Assembly: GCA_964030475.1 (NCBI GenBank)
Contig: CAXIPT010000005.1
Coordinates: forward strand, 1,820,298 to 1,884,297
Source: Tethya wilhelma
Taxonomy: Eukaryota > Porifera > Demospongiae > Tethyida > Tethyidae
Length of the DNA: 64,000 bases
Direction of reading: 5' to 3'
The notes beneath the pieces were generated by a model that had not been told where the DNA came from, made no database searches, and was given only the letters and a program-made list of their open reading frames with translations. The translations under genes were made by a program, and so were the position numbers. Below, piece by piece: positions 35,571-46,116 of this stretch. The first letter of the stretch is position 1, and the number at the start of each line of letters is the position of its first letter.

Positions 35571-37780
35571 CATGTCACACTAGCCCCGAAGATCTGTTTG
35601 CTCATCAAATGGAGCAGTTCTCTCCAAATGAAGACAGCCTTCTTGCTGAGCTCCATCTAGCTACCTCCGGCACCAATGTTCCGGGAGTGGACCAAATCAT
35701 CTTGGAGAATGAGAGACTCAACATAGAGAAGTATGTTACCATAGTTATAGTTTGATACTAGAAGAATACTAGGTTTGGATACTTAAAGTATACTAAGTTT
35801 GGATACTTGAAGTATACTAGGTTTGGATATTTGAAGTATACTAGGTTTGGATATTTAAAGTATACTAGGTTTGGATACTTGAAGAATACTAGCTTTGGAT
35901 ACTTGAAGTATACTAGGTTTATTTAAAGTATACTAGGTTTGGATACTTGAAGAATACTAGCTTTGGAAACTTGAAGTATACTAGTTTTGGATATTTAAAG
36001 TATACTAGGTTTGGATACTTGAAGATTACTAGCTTTGGATACTTAAAGTATACTAGGTTTGGACACTTGAAGTATACTAGGTTTGGATACTTTGGTATAC
36101 TAGTAAACAAGGTTCGGATACTCTAGGTTTGGATACTAAGTTTGGATACTTGCAATATACTAGTATACAAGGTTTGGATACTTGGAGTACACTAAGTTTG
36201 GATACTGACTCAGTATACTAAAATTAATTATGATACTATAATATAACAGTACTAATAAATTGTACTTTCTGTTTCAATTTGTCCAGAAATGACCTCTCTA
36301 GAGAAGTTGATGGCCTTCTGGTTCAACTCAGAGAAATAGAGGCGTAAGTCAGTTGGCAAAACTAACTCCTTGTAACCCTCCACTGATCACACTCCCCCTC
36401 CACACTCACACACTCACACACTCACACACTCACACCCTCACACCCTCACACACACAGTGCCAAACAAACTGCTGACTCATCAGCAGCCACACTAGACGTA
36501 GAAAAAGCTGCTCTTCAATCGAAAGTCTCTCAACTTGAAGGAGAAATGAAACAGCTCCGCAACGACCTTGAAGAAGCGAGAGAGAAGTTGGTAGTCCCTG
36601 GAACTGGAGGAGATGGTCTCACGAGGCTGGAAGTGGCTAGGGTGCTGAGAGAGAGGAACGAATACAAGGAGAAGTACTTGTCTCTTCTGGAGCAAGTCAG
36701 GTAAAGGGATCACGTTAAAGTCCATCTGGTTTGAGAATGCCGCCGGGAGTGAATACTTTTTCTATGGGACGAAGTAGCTAACTTTTGATTGGTAAGGCGT
36801 AGGAAGCTGAAAAAGCAACCAAAAGGACGGGGAGATTGATTGCTTTCCAGTCGTGTTTGAAATTTTGAAATCGGTTGGATATTTAGAAAGTTATTCAAGT
36901 TTTTCTACCGGCATTCTCAAACCAGATGGACTTTAGCACAAGTCAGTTTTTGTATGCCGTAAATTTTTATAAAGTGGTCTTCATTATTTATGCTGTTTAG
37001 ATATAGTTATAATGTAAAAGGGGCACCGATGTTGCTTCAGTAAATCATTTTACTTCTCTCTCTCTCANTTAACTCAGATCTGTAATCTAACATACATAGT
37101 CACAGATACTTCATTGTCTTAATGGAACAGATTCAGTTTCATAATTACATTTCCACGTTGATCAAATCAAAGATAATTTCAGATTGCTCATAATTCTTCT
37201 TTCTTGAAAAAAAAAATTCTTTCCGATCTCTTCCAGTTTTGCAGCTCTCTTCAGTCCAGCCAAACGTCGCCAGATGGAACAGACTGTGGCCGAGAGCAGT
37301 CCCCGTAGGCCGATCCTCTCTCACGCTTCACCGGGCACAGACGAAGATGACGGGGGTGCGTACCCACGGGTGAATTCCGTGGGATATCGGAACACCAATA
37401 TCATCCCCGTACTGAGGAGAACTGGGAAGAGAGTTGGTGAGTGAAGTGAGAAAGACTCACCTCCACACAATCACACACAGTCACATCCTCACACTGTCAC
37501 ACTGTCACACCTTCACACTCTCACACCCTCACACTATCACACCATCACACTGTCACATCCTCACACCCTCACATCCTCACATGTTCACATCCTCATACCC
37601 TCACAACCTCACATCCTCACACCCTCACAGATGAAGTGTACATGACGTCCGTGAGCTGGGTGGTCCCGGCGATGGACCAACAACAGACTGCCGAGGGTGA
37701 ACAGGTCCTCACCCAGCCCAACACACCCACCATCAACACCTGCCGACCAATGAGCTATCAGGAGGATGGAGCAAGGGTCA

Positions 37781-37824
<44 letters not shown>

Positions 37825-39110
37825 AAGTTAGAACAGCTGTGTGAGTTTTAACTGTATATGTGTGAGTTGTAACTGCTGCTGTGTGTGAGTTACTGTATAA
37901 CTGCTGTGTGTGAGTTACAACTGTTCGTATCATTAATAACTGTATATTAATGTTTGTACATGTATATTTTGATTAAAAAAAAAAGAAATAATCTCCTATT
38001 AACATACCCTTTCCTGTACACACATACAAACACAGATCCTCTGCACGGCCTCTGTGAACCCTGCGACCTTTATCTCCGACCACGGCAGTGCAGTGCCTAT
38101 CGTCAAAGATCCCAATGGCGTTGCCAAGGCCGAGACAAGCATGAGTCTTGTTTGGATTGTCACGGGAGTACCTAGTCTCACCAAGGTATATACTGCGCTA
38201 GTTAAAGTTGCAGGTAGAAAATTGAGGATATCTAAGTAAAGTGTAGGCTATTAGGAGCTAATGAGCATTCATAAACTTGAAGATCCTGATAATATTATAC
38301 CGTATGGCAGGTAAATTTGGCCAGAATTAAATTTGGCAAATTGGTGAATTATTTTGCAAATCACCAAATAGTTTTATACACACACGTGTGTGCACGTAAA
38401 CAATTGCAGCATTAAATCGCCAGTCACGCTAAAATGCAAAATTTGCCAAATTTTAAGCCCACCAAATTTACCCACTATACATGTATATTGTAGTTTAAAA
38501 AGATCTCTTCGAGCTGATCACAGTGGTAAAAGTTCCAGCTTTGCACAACCTTCCTGGACTGAGATGCATGTATGCCAGGTTTTGGTTATACAGCTTTTGC
38601 CTGTGATTATCAGCTCAAGGAGATCTTCTACACTTGGGGTTTCATTTTGTGAAACTTTAGCTGTGTTATACCTTAATGTTTCTTGTGACGTTTCATGTAT
38701 TGTGTTGTGTGTGCTTGTAAAAGTTTTAACAGTTCACCAGACAAGAAGAGATGGAAAAAAAAAAAGAAATGGAAAAAAGTGGAAGATCTTTAACCCTTAT
38801 GGTCTCTCCGCTGGTTGTCATGGTGATACAGAAAAAATAAACATTCGATCCAAAACTGAAAAAAAATAGAAATAGTCTAGATTCTTCGTTTTGTCTTGTC
38901 TCGTTTGTTTGTTTGTTTGTATGTTTGTTTGTAGATAAAAAAGCCGGGGGTAGGATCCATGTACTGTTCTCCCCCCACCCAGGTGAGTGTCATCGATGCC
39001 TCTGCTGTGGGAGAGGTGTTGGACACGTTCCCCGTCTGTGCCAGTCCAATCCAATGCATCGCAGCCGTGCCTGCCTTTGATGAGAATGATCCCGATGTGC
39101 TAGCAGGTTG

Positions 39111-39150
<40 letters not shown>

Positions 39151-42100
39151 GATTATCGTAAGTAAAATTTAGAAAATGATTAATAGTCCACATCTATATA
39201 CTCTGCCGTCTCATACTTTTGTATACATCTGTATATTAATCATTGTTTTAATGTTGAATTATTAGAGACTAATTTAGCAAGTATAATAATGTGTTAAGAA
39301 CCTATACCATCATACGTGATGAGAAACCAAGAACCTAAAACCATCATACGTGATGAGAAACCAAGAACCTAAAACCATCATGCGTGATGAGAAACCAAGA
39401 ACTCAGCAACACATTACCAGGCCTATCTCAGCCTAGGAAAGTCATATTGAGATGGGACTGGCACCACTGTGGTCAGAGTGATGAGAGCTTTCAAATGATA
39501 TGGTTTACTTGTGAAATTGGAAAATGGTAATTTTTGTCAAAATCGCACTTGACTAAAGGCTATAATCCATGTTTTTTGATGATTTTCATCAAAATTTAAA
39601 TCTGGCATCAAAATATATCATTTGAAAGATCTCTTTGTGCTGATCACAATGGTACCGATCCCAGCTCAATACGACCTTCCTAGGCTGAGATATTCTTGAT
39701 AATGTGTTGAGAACCTATACCATCATACAGTGATGAGAAACCAAGAACCTAAAACCATCATACGTGATGAGAAACCAAGAACCTAAAACCATCATACGTG
39801 ATGAGAAACCAAGAACCTAAAACCATCATACGTGATGAGAAACCAAGAACCCAGCAACACATTACCAGGTCTATCTCAGCCTAGGAAGGTCGTATTGAGA
39901 TGGGACTGGCACCATTGTGGTCACAGTGATGAGAGCTTTCAAATGATATGGTTTACTTGTGAAATTGGAATTGGAAGATGGTAATTTTTGTCGAAATTGC
40001 ACTTGACCAAAGGCCATGCACGGTTTTTGATGATTCACTCTGACTACAATAGGACCTTCTTAGGCTGAGATATTCTTGATAATGTGTTGAGAACCTATAT
40101 TATCATACAGTGAGATGAGAAACCAAGAACCTAAAACCATCACGTGATGAGAAACCAAGAACCCAGCAACACATTACCAAGCCTATCTCAGCCTAGGAAG
40201 GTCGTGTTGAAATTACCATTTTCCAATTTCACAAGTAAACCATATCATTTGAAAGCTCTCGATCATCACTCTGACTACAATGGTGCCAGTCCGATTTCTT
40301 GTCAAAATCCTACTGGAACCTTTTCCCACTAAAACTAGTGGAGGACCCAAGAACCTTTCCCACTAAAACTAGTGGAGAACCCAAGAACCTTTTCCCATTA
40401 AAACTAGTGGAGAACCCAAGAACCTTATCTCATTAAAACTACTGGAGAACCTAAGAACCTTTCCCATTATAACTATACTGGAGAACCCAAGAACCTTTCC
40501 CACTAAAACTAGTGGAGAACCTAAGAACCTTTCCCACTAAAACTAGTGGAGAACCCAAGAACCTTTCCCACTAGAACTAGTGGAGAACCCAAGAACCTTT
40601 TCTTATTAAAACTACTGGAGAACCCAAGAATTTGAAGCACTCAAACAGAAGCACAAAAGCCTCAAAACTCAAGAACTACAGTGTTTTGGACAGCAAAAAA
40701 TATATTTTTACAAGATCATTCAGAGTTATGAACGTAAGTACCATCAATTTTGTCGCTAGAGCTGTCTTTCTTGAGATTTCGATGGGACAGACAGACAGAC
40801 AGACAGACAAAACGACTACCGTAACCCTCTGCACGTGCTACGCACGTGCCGAGGCTTAAAAATACAATGGTGTAGGCTACTGTTAGCCTAGTAAACCAGT
40901 CCACCCCATTCCTTAACAATAAGTATAGCAGGAAGGGTCTGGTTTATGAGGCTAGGCTACTGTATGAGAGAGAGTTAAGTGGATACAGATCTGGACTTGA
41001 TGATTGCATGTTCTTGACACAGTCCACAAGACTAAAGTGTTTCTCAAACTCCCTCGAAAATCTACAAGAAGAAACTACAATGATTAGCGCTACATGCACA
41101 CGAGGGGTAATATTTAAATTAACTTACGCCTTCTCAGCAAGCACTGTGGTCACTACGGAAACAAACCCATCTGCTACTCTTGTTCTGTTGCTAGCAGCTG
41201 AACCACCATCATTGGAACGAAGAGGATGTGAAGAATTGTAGCAGCTTTGAAGAACAGAGTGTACCAACCTGGCTAGATTGTGTTTGAGCTGACGAAATCG
41301 TAGTTTGATATGATAGTGGCTGTGTATGTACGTACATATGTATGTGTGTATGTATGTATGCATGCATGTAGTATACATACAGGCCTTACAATAGAATTGA
41401 TATTATGCTGTTTATTTCTTACTTGTCCACTTTCTTCTTCAACAAGTGCCATTGAGATTGAAGTTCAGGTATGTTGGTCTCGTAAAACATCACCAGCTGC
41501 TCAACAAAGCCAGCTGTCAACAGCTCATGGCAGGCCGGAGGGAAGACATCCAGAAATGCACACAAGGAATCCATTATGTCAGCAATGTAGAGCACCAGAT
41601 CAGAGAATGCTGAGGGAGAAAGCCTAGCGTAGAAATATATTCAGTAATATTGTCACTATTACTGCAGTGTTTTATTTTATTACGTCTTAGGATGATCCAG
41701 CCTGACTGCTTTCTCTTCACTGGCAACCACTTCAGATGATATTTTCTCAAGGATCTATGATTGAGACAAAAAACATCTTTCTCTCACACTGACATCCAAG
41801 TATGATGTGATTCTGTACAATAATGAACATTCTTCAGCTGTTTTATTCCTTCAGACTAACAGAGTGTGGGAAACACTGCTTTTTACCTTCTTATAATGAC
41901 AATATAAATCTAATTATACTTTGCTTTAGTTTTCTACCAATTTGACAGAGTTTCCAAGAGAAACTGTCATAATATTATAAAAAATAAGAGATCTGCCATA
42001 TCTACGAAAAATGAAGATAGATCAGCATAAAACGAGCTTTCAAATGATATAGAGATAGCCATCTTTTAGGTAAAATCTGATGATACAGAGTTGGTTCAAT

Positions 42101-44311
42101 TCATAACCCTGTACAAGTCCAATGGACACACTATGTCATTCATATTCAGCACTTATGGATGAAGGGCTCACTTGGCCTACGTCTAGCAAAACGTAACAAA
42201 ATGGATATCATTTGAATGCTCTAATTGCACTGAATGCAATGGCTAAGGTCCCAGTTCCATAAGACCTTCCTACTCTTAAATATACGCAAAGTGTTTTTAG
42301 GTGTTTTTCTCTACTGACTACGTATTTTGAACTATTATCAGTCAATGGTTTGTTGTATGAAAATATAACTTATACGAATGTAAATATCATAAAATGAGCT
42401 TTCAAATGATATATAGATTGCTACCTTTTGGATAAAATCAAAGGATACAAAGTTGGTTTAATTCATAACCCCTTAAACATTGTACAAGACCGAATGAAAA
42501 ATAATTGCAGCATATGTGTGAAGAGCTAATTTGACCTACGTTCAGCAAAACATAACAAAATGGATATCATTTGAAAGCCCTTATCGCACTGAATGTAATG
42601 GCAAAGGTCCCAGTTCCATAAGACCTTCCTACTCTTAAATATACGCAAGGTGTTTTAGGTGTTTTTTTGTTCTGACTACATATTCTTAACTATAATCAGT
42701 CAATGGTTTGTTGTATGAAAATATAACTTATACCAATGTAACTAGCATAAAATGAGCGTTCAAATGATATAAAAGATTGCCACCTTTTGGATAAAATGAA
42801 AGGATACAAAGTTGATAACGCATTAGGCACTGTACAAGTCCGAATGGCAAATAATTGCAGCACTTAGGTGTGAAGAGCTAATTTGGCATACGTTTAGCAA
42901 AACATAACAAAATGGATATCATTTGAATGCTCTTATCGCACTGAATGCAATGGTAAAAGTCCCAGTTCCATATGACCTTCCTACTCCTAAATATACACAA
43001 GGTGGTTTTAGGTGTTTTTTTCCTATTGACTACATATTTTTAACCATTATCAGTCAACAGTTTGTTGCATGACATTAAAACTTCTACCAATGTAAATAGC
43101 ATAAAATGAGCTTTCAAATGATATATAGATTGCTACCTTTTGGATAAAATCAAAGGATACAAAGTTGGTTTAATTCATAACCCCTCTAGGCCCTATACAA
43201 GTCCAACTAATGATCATATCCAGTACTTATGTGTGAAGAGCATATTTTGCCTGCGTTTAGCAAAGCATAACAAAATGGATATCATTTGAAAGCCCTTATC
43301 ATAATGAATGCAACAGTAATGGTCCCAGTTCCATAAGACCTTCCTACTCTTAAATATACGCAAGGTGTTTTTAGGTGTTTTTCTCTACTGACTACATATT
43401 TTTAACTATTATCAGTCAATGGTTTGTTGTATGAAAATATAACTTATACGAATGTAAATATCATAAAATGAGCTTTCAAATGATATATAGATTGCCACCT
43501 TTTGGATAAAATAAAAGGATACAAAGTTGGTTTAATTCATAACCCCTTAGGCACCGCACAAGTCCAAATGGCAAATAATAGCAGTACTTATGTGTTAAGA
43601 GCTAATTTTGCCACCGTTTAGTAAAACATAACAAAATGGATATCATTTGAAAGCCCTTATCGTAATGAATGCAACAGTAATGGTCCCAGTTCCATAAGAC
43701 CTTCCTACTCTTAAATATACGCAAGGTGTTTTTAGGTGTTTTTTTGTTCTGACTACATATTTTTAACTATTATCAGTCCAATGGTTTGTTGTATGAAAAT
43801 ATAACTTATACTAATGTAACTAGCATAAAATGAGCTTTCAAATGATATATAGATTGCCACCTTTTGGGTAAAATGAAAGGATACAAAGTTGGTTTAATTC
43901 ATAACCCCTTAGGCACTATACAAGACCGAATGGCAAATAATTGCAGTACTTATGTGTGAAGAGCTAATTTGGTCAACATTTAGCAAAACATAACAAAATG
44001 GATACTAGTCAGATAGAAACATCGTGCATGGAGTGAGCCTGAGTGAACTCTTCATACAAAGAATATCAAGCTAGCTTAGCTTAGCTGCATGGCTGGATAA
44101 CCATGATCCAGTCATGCAGTCAGACATTCTTGCGTACTACCAGAGGGCATACACAATGTCATGCATGGCCATGGCCGGCTTATGATGTATCCGAATTGAA
44201 CTTGACTAAATTATCAGCAGAGAAATCATTTAATCCTGTCTTGACAAGAATGGCAATGCCTATAGTGTATTTCATTTTGATGCAACTAACATCTCACTGA
44301 GTCAATTCACA

Positions 44312-44379
<68 letters not shown>

Positions 44380-45763
44380 GTTTTTCTTGGCATCCAGCTA
44401 ACCACAGCTGTTTTTGTTTTTTTTTGGATCTGAGTTACATTATAATGCTTATTTTTGTCTATTAAAGTAGCAAATAACTTGCAGAAATTCTTCTGTTACT
44501 GACTCAGTCTTAGCTTTCAAAATTTCAATACCTTATATCTCATAAATAGAAATACCGGCTGTCCATGCGCACATCCTAGATGTTTTTTTCTGTGTAGTAT
44601 GTGTGAAGAGCTAATTTGGACAATGTTTTCCCAATCTACAGTGTACAGCATGTCATCTCACCTTGCCTATCTCCGCCACAGAGGTCTTCCAGTCCTGGTG
44701 ATACTGGGGCTGCTTTTCAAAGACATTGTGGACCATCTTGCCCAGCAATGGTTTGTTGGCTGCCCCATAGAGCACACACAGGTCCATCAGCTTAGGGATG
44801 TCAAAGAGATAGTGTTCGTAAATGATAGATCTGTACACATCCACACTGATGAACTCTTCCTGAGGATGAGTGTGGAAGAAATGACAGCAGCTAAAATAGT
44901 TTGAACTAGTTATCGTATTGTGGTAAATTTGGCAAATTCGCATTTTGGCATTGTTGGTGATTCAGTCCTACACACTGCATTCTTTAGATAAACTGTTTAT
45001 CAATTTTTAAGGGGGCGATTTGAAGAATAATTTATCAATGAGCTTAAATTAATTCTCTCAAAAATTAACACGACATGACCACATTAAAATTTTACTTTAG
45101 TGTCAACATTTCGGGACTTACTGGCGACTCCTTGTTGACTGACATCCGTAGGAATACCATGAACACCCTCCGATGGATGTTTCTCAGTGTCTCCTGCACT
45201 TTGGCCGGCAGGGGGGTGGGGGAATCATGGCCCCTGCAGATCAAAGGAACGAAAATTTAGCTAGCGTGTTGTGATCTTTTGCTAAAAAAATCTTGTCACA
45301 ATAATATATTAACATGATGAAGTAACTTCCACACGCTGCACTTTTTTTTTTCCTCAAGCCATTCTAGCTGCATAGCAACGATTGCAGGAGCGCTTAATGC
45401 TCTCCCGACGATTGTTATACAGTTTTGATAAAATGATCAATGGTTTATTAACCTGATTGCGTAGCGAAGGTAGGAGTCAAGAAATTTCTGTAGAGAACTA
45501 TCAAACAGCACCTATTAGTGACAGAAGGGAACGTCTCAAAACACTCACACTCACTCCTTATCTAACACAACACCTGACACCAGAATGAAGTGTACGGTTG
45601 CTGTAGCAACCAGTGGAGGTCAGAGTCTATCATTTCCAATCCTTCCACCCACACAGGGTCTAACCTGTGGGATGGTACATGTGCTGAGTCAGCAGATGTC
45701 TCACAGAGATAGTTGGGAGGACAGTACGGGAGAAAGTTAACTTCTGTGATCCAGGCACGATCC

Positions 45764-45821
<58 letters not shown>

Positions 45822-45947
45822 ATTTGATAAATTTGTTCAAGAATTGTTGCTTACCAGAGCAGGCAGGCACTCCACAAGACCAGTTTGTGGGTTAACTCTT
45901 TCTATCTGCTGAGCTTCCAACGGCACTTTTATCGCATTAGTAGCCAT
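30162..45947 (-). CDS. ASCC2: ASCC2, activating signal cointegrator 1 complex subunit 2 (assembly disturbed)
   Basis: Starts at ATG 45945-45947 (MATNAIKVPLEAQQIERVNP) and ends at TAG 30162-30164 (RANHNRKAGAEWKRNKGMGA). Upstream exons lie at 45861-45947, about 45583-45759, 45457-45512, 45110-45237 and 44640-44901. The middle exons exist twice (40990-41757 and 31838-32575). Later exons at about 31472-31684 and 30975-31217 carry the ubiquitin-binding CUE domain (ELLPHHNEEFIQACLLEYGN, VVNHVLEMNLSPHL). The exon at 30632-30914 has the conserved YDDTYDSQNVGAADNDSADE. ASCC2 binds K63-linked ubiquitin and recruits the ASCC3 helicase complex for alkylation repair and stalled-ribosome splitting. One full set of exons is present, so the gene is probably intact in the animal and only its assembly is damaged. 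Confidence 0.9.
31706..32830. repeat. Left copy of a duplicated ASCC2 segment
   Basis: Highly similar to 40862-42005, including the ASCC2 exons and a small foldback at 31726-31796 with TAGCCTCGTAAACCAGTCC ends. The two copies differ by scattered substitutions and small indels, and both run into the same 363-bp satellite. The left copy is the one continuous with the 3' exons of ASCC2. Confidence 0.9.
32831..34705. repeat. Satellite array, period about 363 bp, five units
   Basis: Anchors such as acaagtccgaatggc recur at about 32932, 33296, 33659, 34021 and 34383. Each unit contains aaaatggatatcatttgaa, gaccttcctact, tatacacaaggtgtttttagg and acaaagttggtttaattcat. AT-rich. The 61-codon open frames recurring in the units show no coding constraint. 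The array stops within a unit at 34705, where JIP3/JIP4 coding sequence begins without a splice site. Confidence 0.9.
34708..39106 (+). CDS. JIP3/JIP4 (MAPK8IP3/SPAG9) scaffold, internal fragment
   Basis: At least ten exons. Visible in order: a basic linker (KKKRQLPIAPRNRRGRAG) with its exon cut at the satellite border; DDFFLGTTP; the leucine-zipper/coiled coil GVDQIILENERLNIEKNDLS; the RH2 helix LEVARVLRERNEYKEKYLSL; a linker with FSPAKRRQMEQ; then SLVWIVTGVPSLTKVSVIDA and VLDTFPVCASPIQCIAAVP, which start the WD40-like C-terminal half. JIP3/4 link kinesin-1 and dynein to JNK signalling, ARF6, RAB10 and lysosomes. The N-terminal RH1 domain and most of the C-terminal beta-propeller are missing; the last exon ends at a normal donor at 39106 and no later exons follow. 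A single N lies in an intron at 37068. Confidence 0.88.
35478..35573. repeat. (CA)n microsatellite in JIP intron
   Basis: Nearly pure CA dinucleotide with a few CG variants, directly before the acceptor of the exon starting CCCCGAAGATC near 35584. One example of the many (CA)n or (TG)n tracts in this window; others include 3521-3560, 13125-13173, 19357-19388, 37785-37823, 39115-39146, 54626-54668 and 61279-61314. Confidence 0.9.
35755..36235. repeat. Minisatellite, unit about 24 bp, in JIP intron
   Basis: Around 18-20 imperfect copies of tttggatacttgaagtatac with tagg between them. Each unit contains the self-complementary core agtatact. It lies between the exons ending near 35730 and starting near 36286. 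The open frame on the minus strand (repeating YFKYPNLV) is a product of the repeat, not a gene. Confidence 0.9.
36715..36935. mobile_element. MITE with 24-bp TIRs, possible TTAA target duplication
   Basis: Left end TTAA then AGTCCATCTGGTTTGAGAAT..., right end ...ATTCTCAAACCAGATGGACT then TTAG. The TIRs are perfect over about 24 bp, ending in GCCG/CGGC. About 220 bp long, no open frame of note, in a JIP intron. The size, long TIRs and near-TTAA flanks fit a non-autonomous piggyBac-type element. Confidence 0.75.
38295..38484. mobile_element. MITE-like element related to 24255-24529
   Basis: Left end taccgtatggcaggtaaatt and right end aatttacccactatac form imperfect inverted repeats, and the inside carries the same aaatttggc... 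/ ...gccaaattttaagc mirrored motifs as the COG8-intron element. In a JIP intron. Confidence 0.6.
39298..40640. repeat. Composite tandem repeats with hairpin units and shared linker
   Basis: Two kinds of 33-34 bp tandem unit. Type A (39298-39400, 39707-39850, 40090-40165) is accatcatacgtgatgag then aaaccaagaaccta; type B (40326-40630) is ccactaaaactagtgg then agaacccaagaaccttt. Each has its own short stem (CATCA-TACG-TGATG, CCACTA-AAAC-TAGTGG), while the linker agaa(a/c)ccaagaacct is shared. Between the type A blocks lie longer repeats (about 39400-39700, 39855-40085) carrying the gagctttcaaatgatatgg and gaccttcctaggctgag cores. No gene is seen here. Confidence 0.85.
40862..42005. repeat. Right copy of the duplicated ASCC2 segment
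   Basis: Begins abruptly at aatacaatggtgtagg and matches 31706-32830 throughout, including ASCC2 exons on the minus strand (41427-41620 encodes FVEQLVMFYETNIPELQ) and the foldback at 40884-40954. It is continuous with the 5' exons of ASCC2 but not with the 3' exons. Differences from the left copy are at an allelic level. Confidence 0.9.
42006..44005. repeat. Second satellite array, period about 360 bp
   Basis: Same unit as 32831-34705, with anchors at about 42112, 42481, 42832, 43195, 43556 and 43917. It ends at tggatactagtcagatag. A further isolated fragment (gtgtgaagagctaatttgg) is found at 44598. Units differ by several percent within and between the arrays. Confidence 0.9.
44006..44639. 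other. ASCC2 intron with long (CT)n tract
   Basis: Non-coding. A (CT)n microsatellite of about 60 bp lies at 44313-44373, and short T-runs occur at 44412-44426. No exon is recognised until the ASCC2 exon at 44640. Confidence 0.7.
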
Positions 45948-46116
45948 CATGTATCATTCACAAGGACTGAAGGACAAGACTTGCACCACTACACGTGACA
46001 ATGTTTTCATCCCTGTGGGGGCGTGGTCACGGCCTAGGAGGGTGTGGTCAGTCGCATCAATCATAATTCCGTGGACATCCTTTGTAGTTTGGAGAACTGC
46101 ATATCGAAGTGCTAAA

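Noticed and set aside
35919..36110. Repeating YFKYPNLV peptide
   Set aside because: Translation of the 24-bp minisatellite.
39298..40640. Possible CRISPR-like array of short repeats
   Set aside because: Eukaryotic DNA, no unique spacers of constant length, and units are directly adjacent with a shared linker; ordinary tandem repeats.
45949..46116. Earlier ATG for the SV2-like protein
   Set aside because: It overlaps the opposite-strand ASCC2 start codon, and the added residues look like promoter sequence; 46117 is more plausible.
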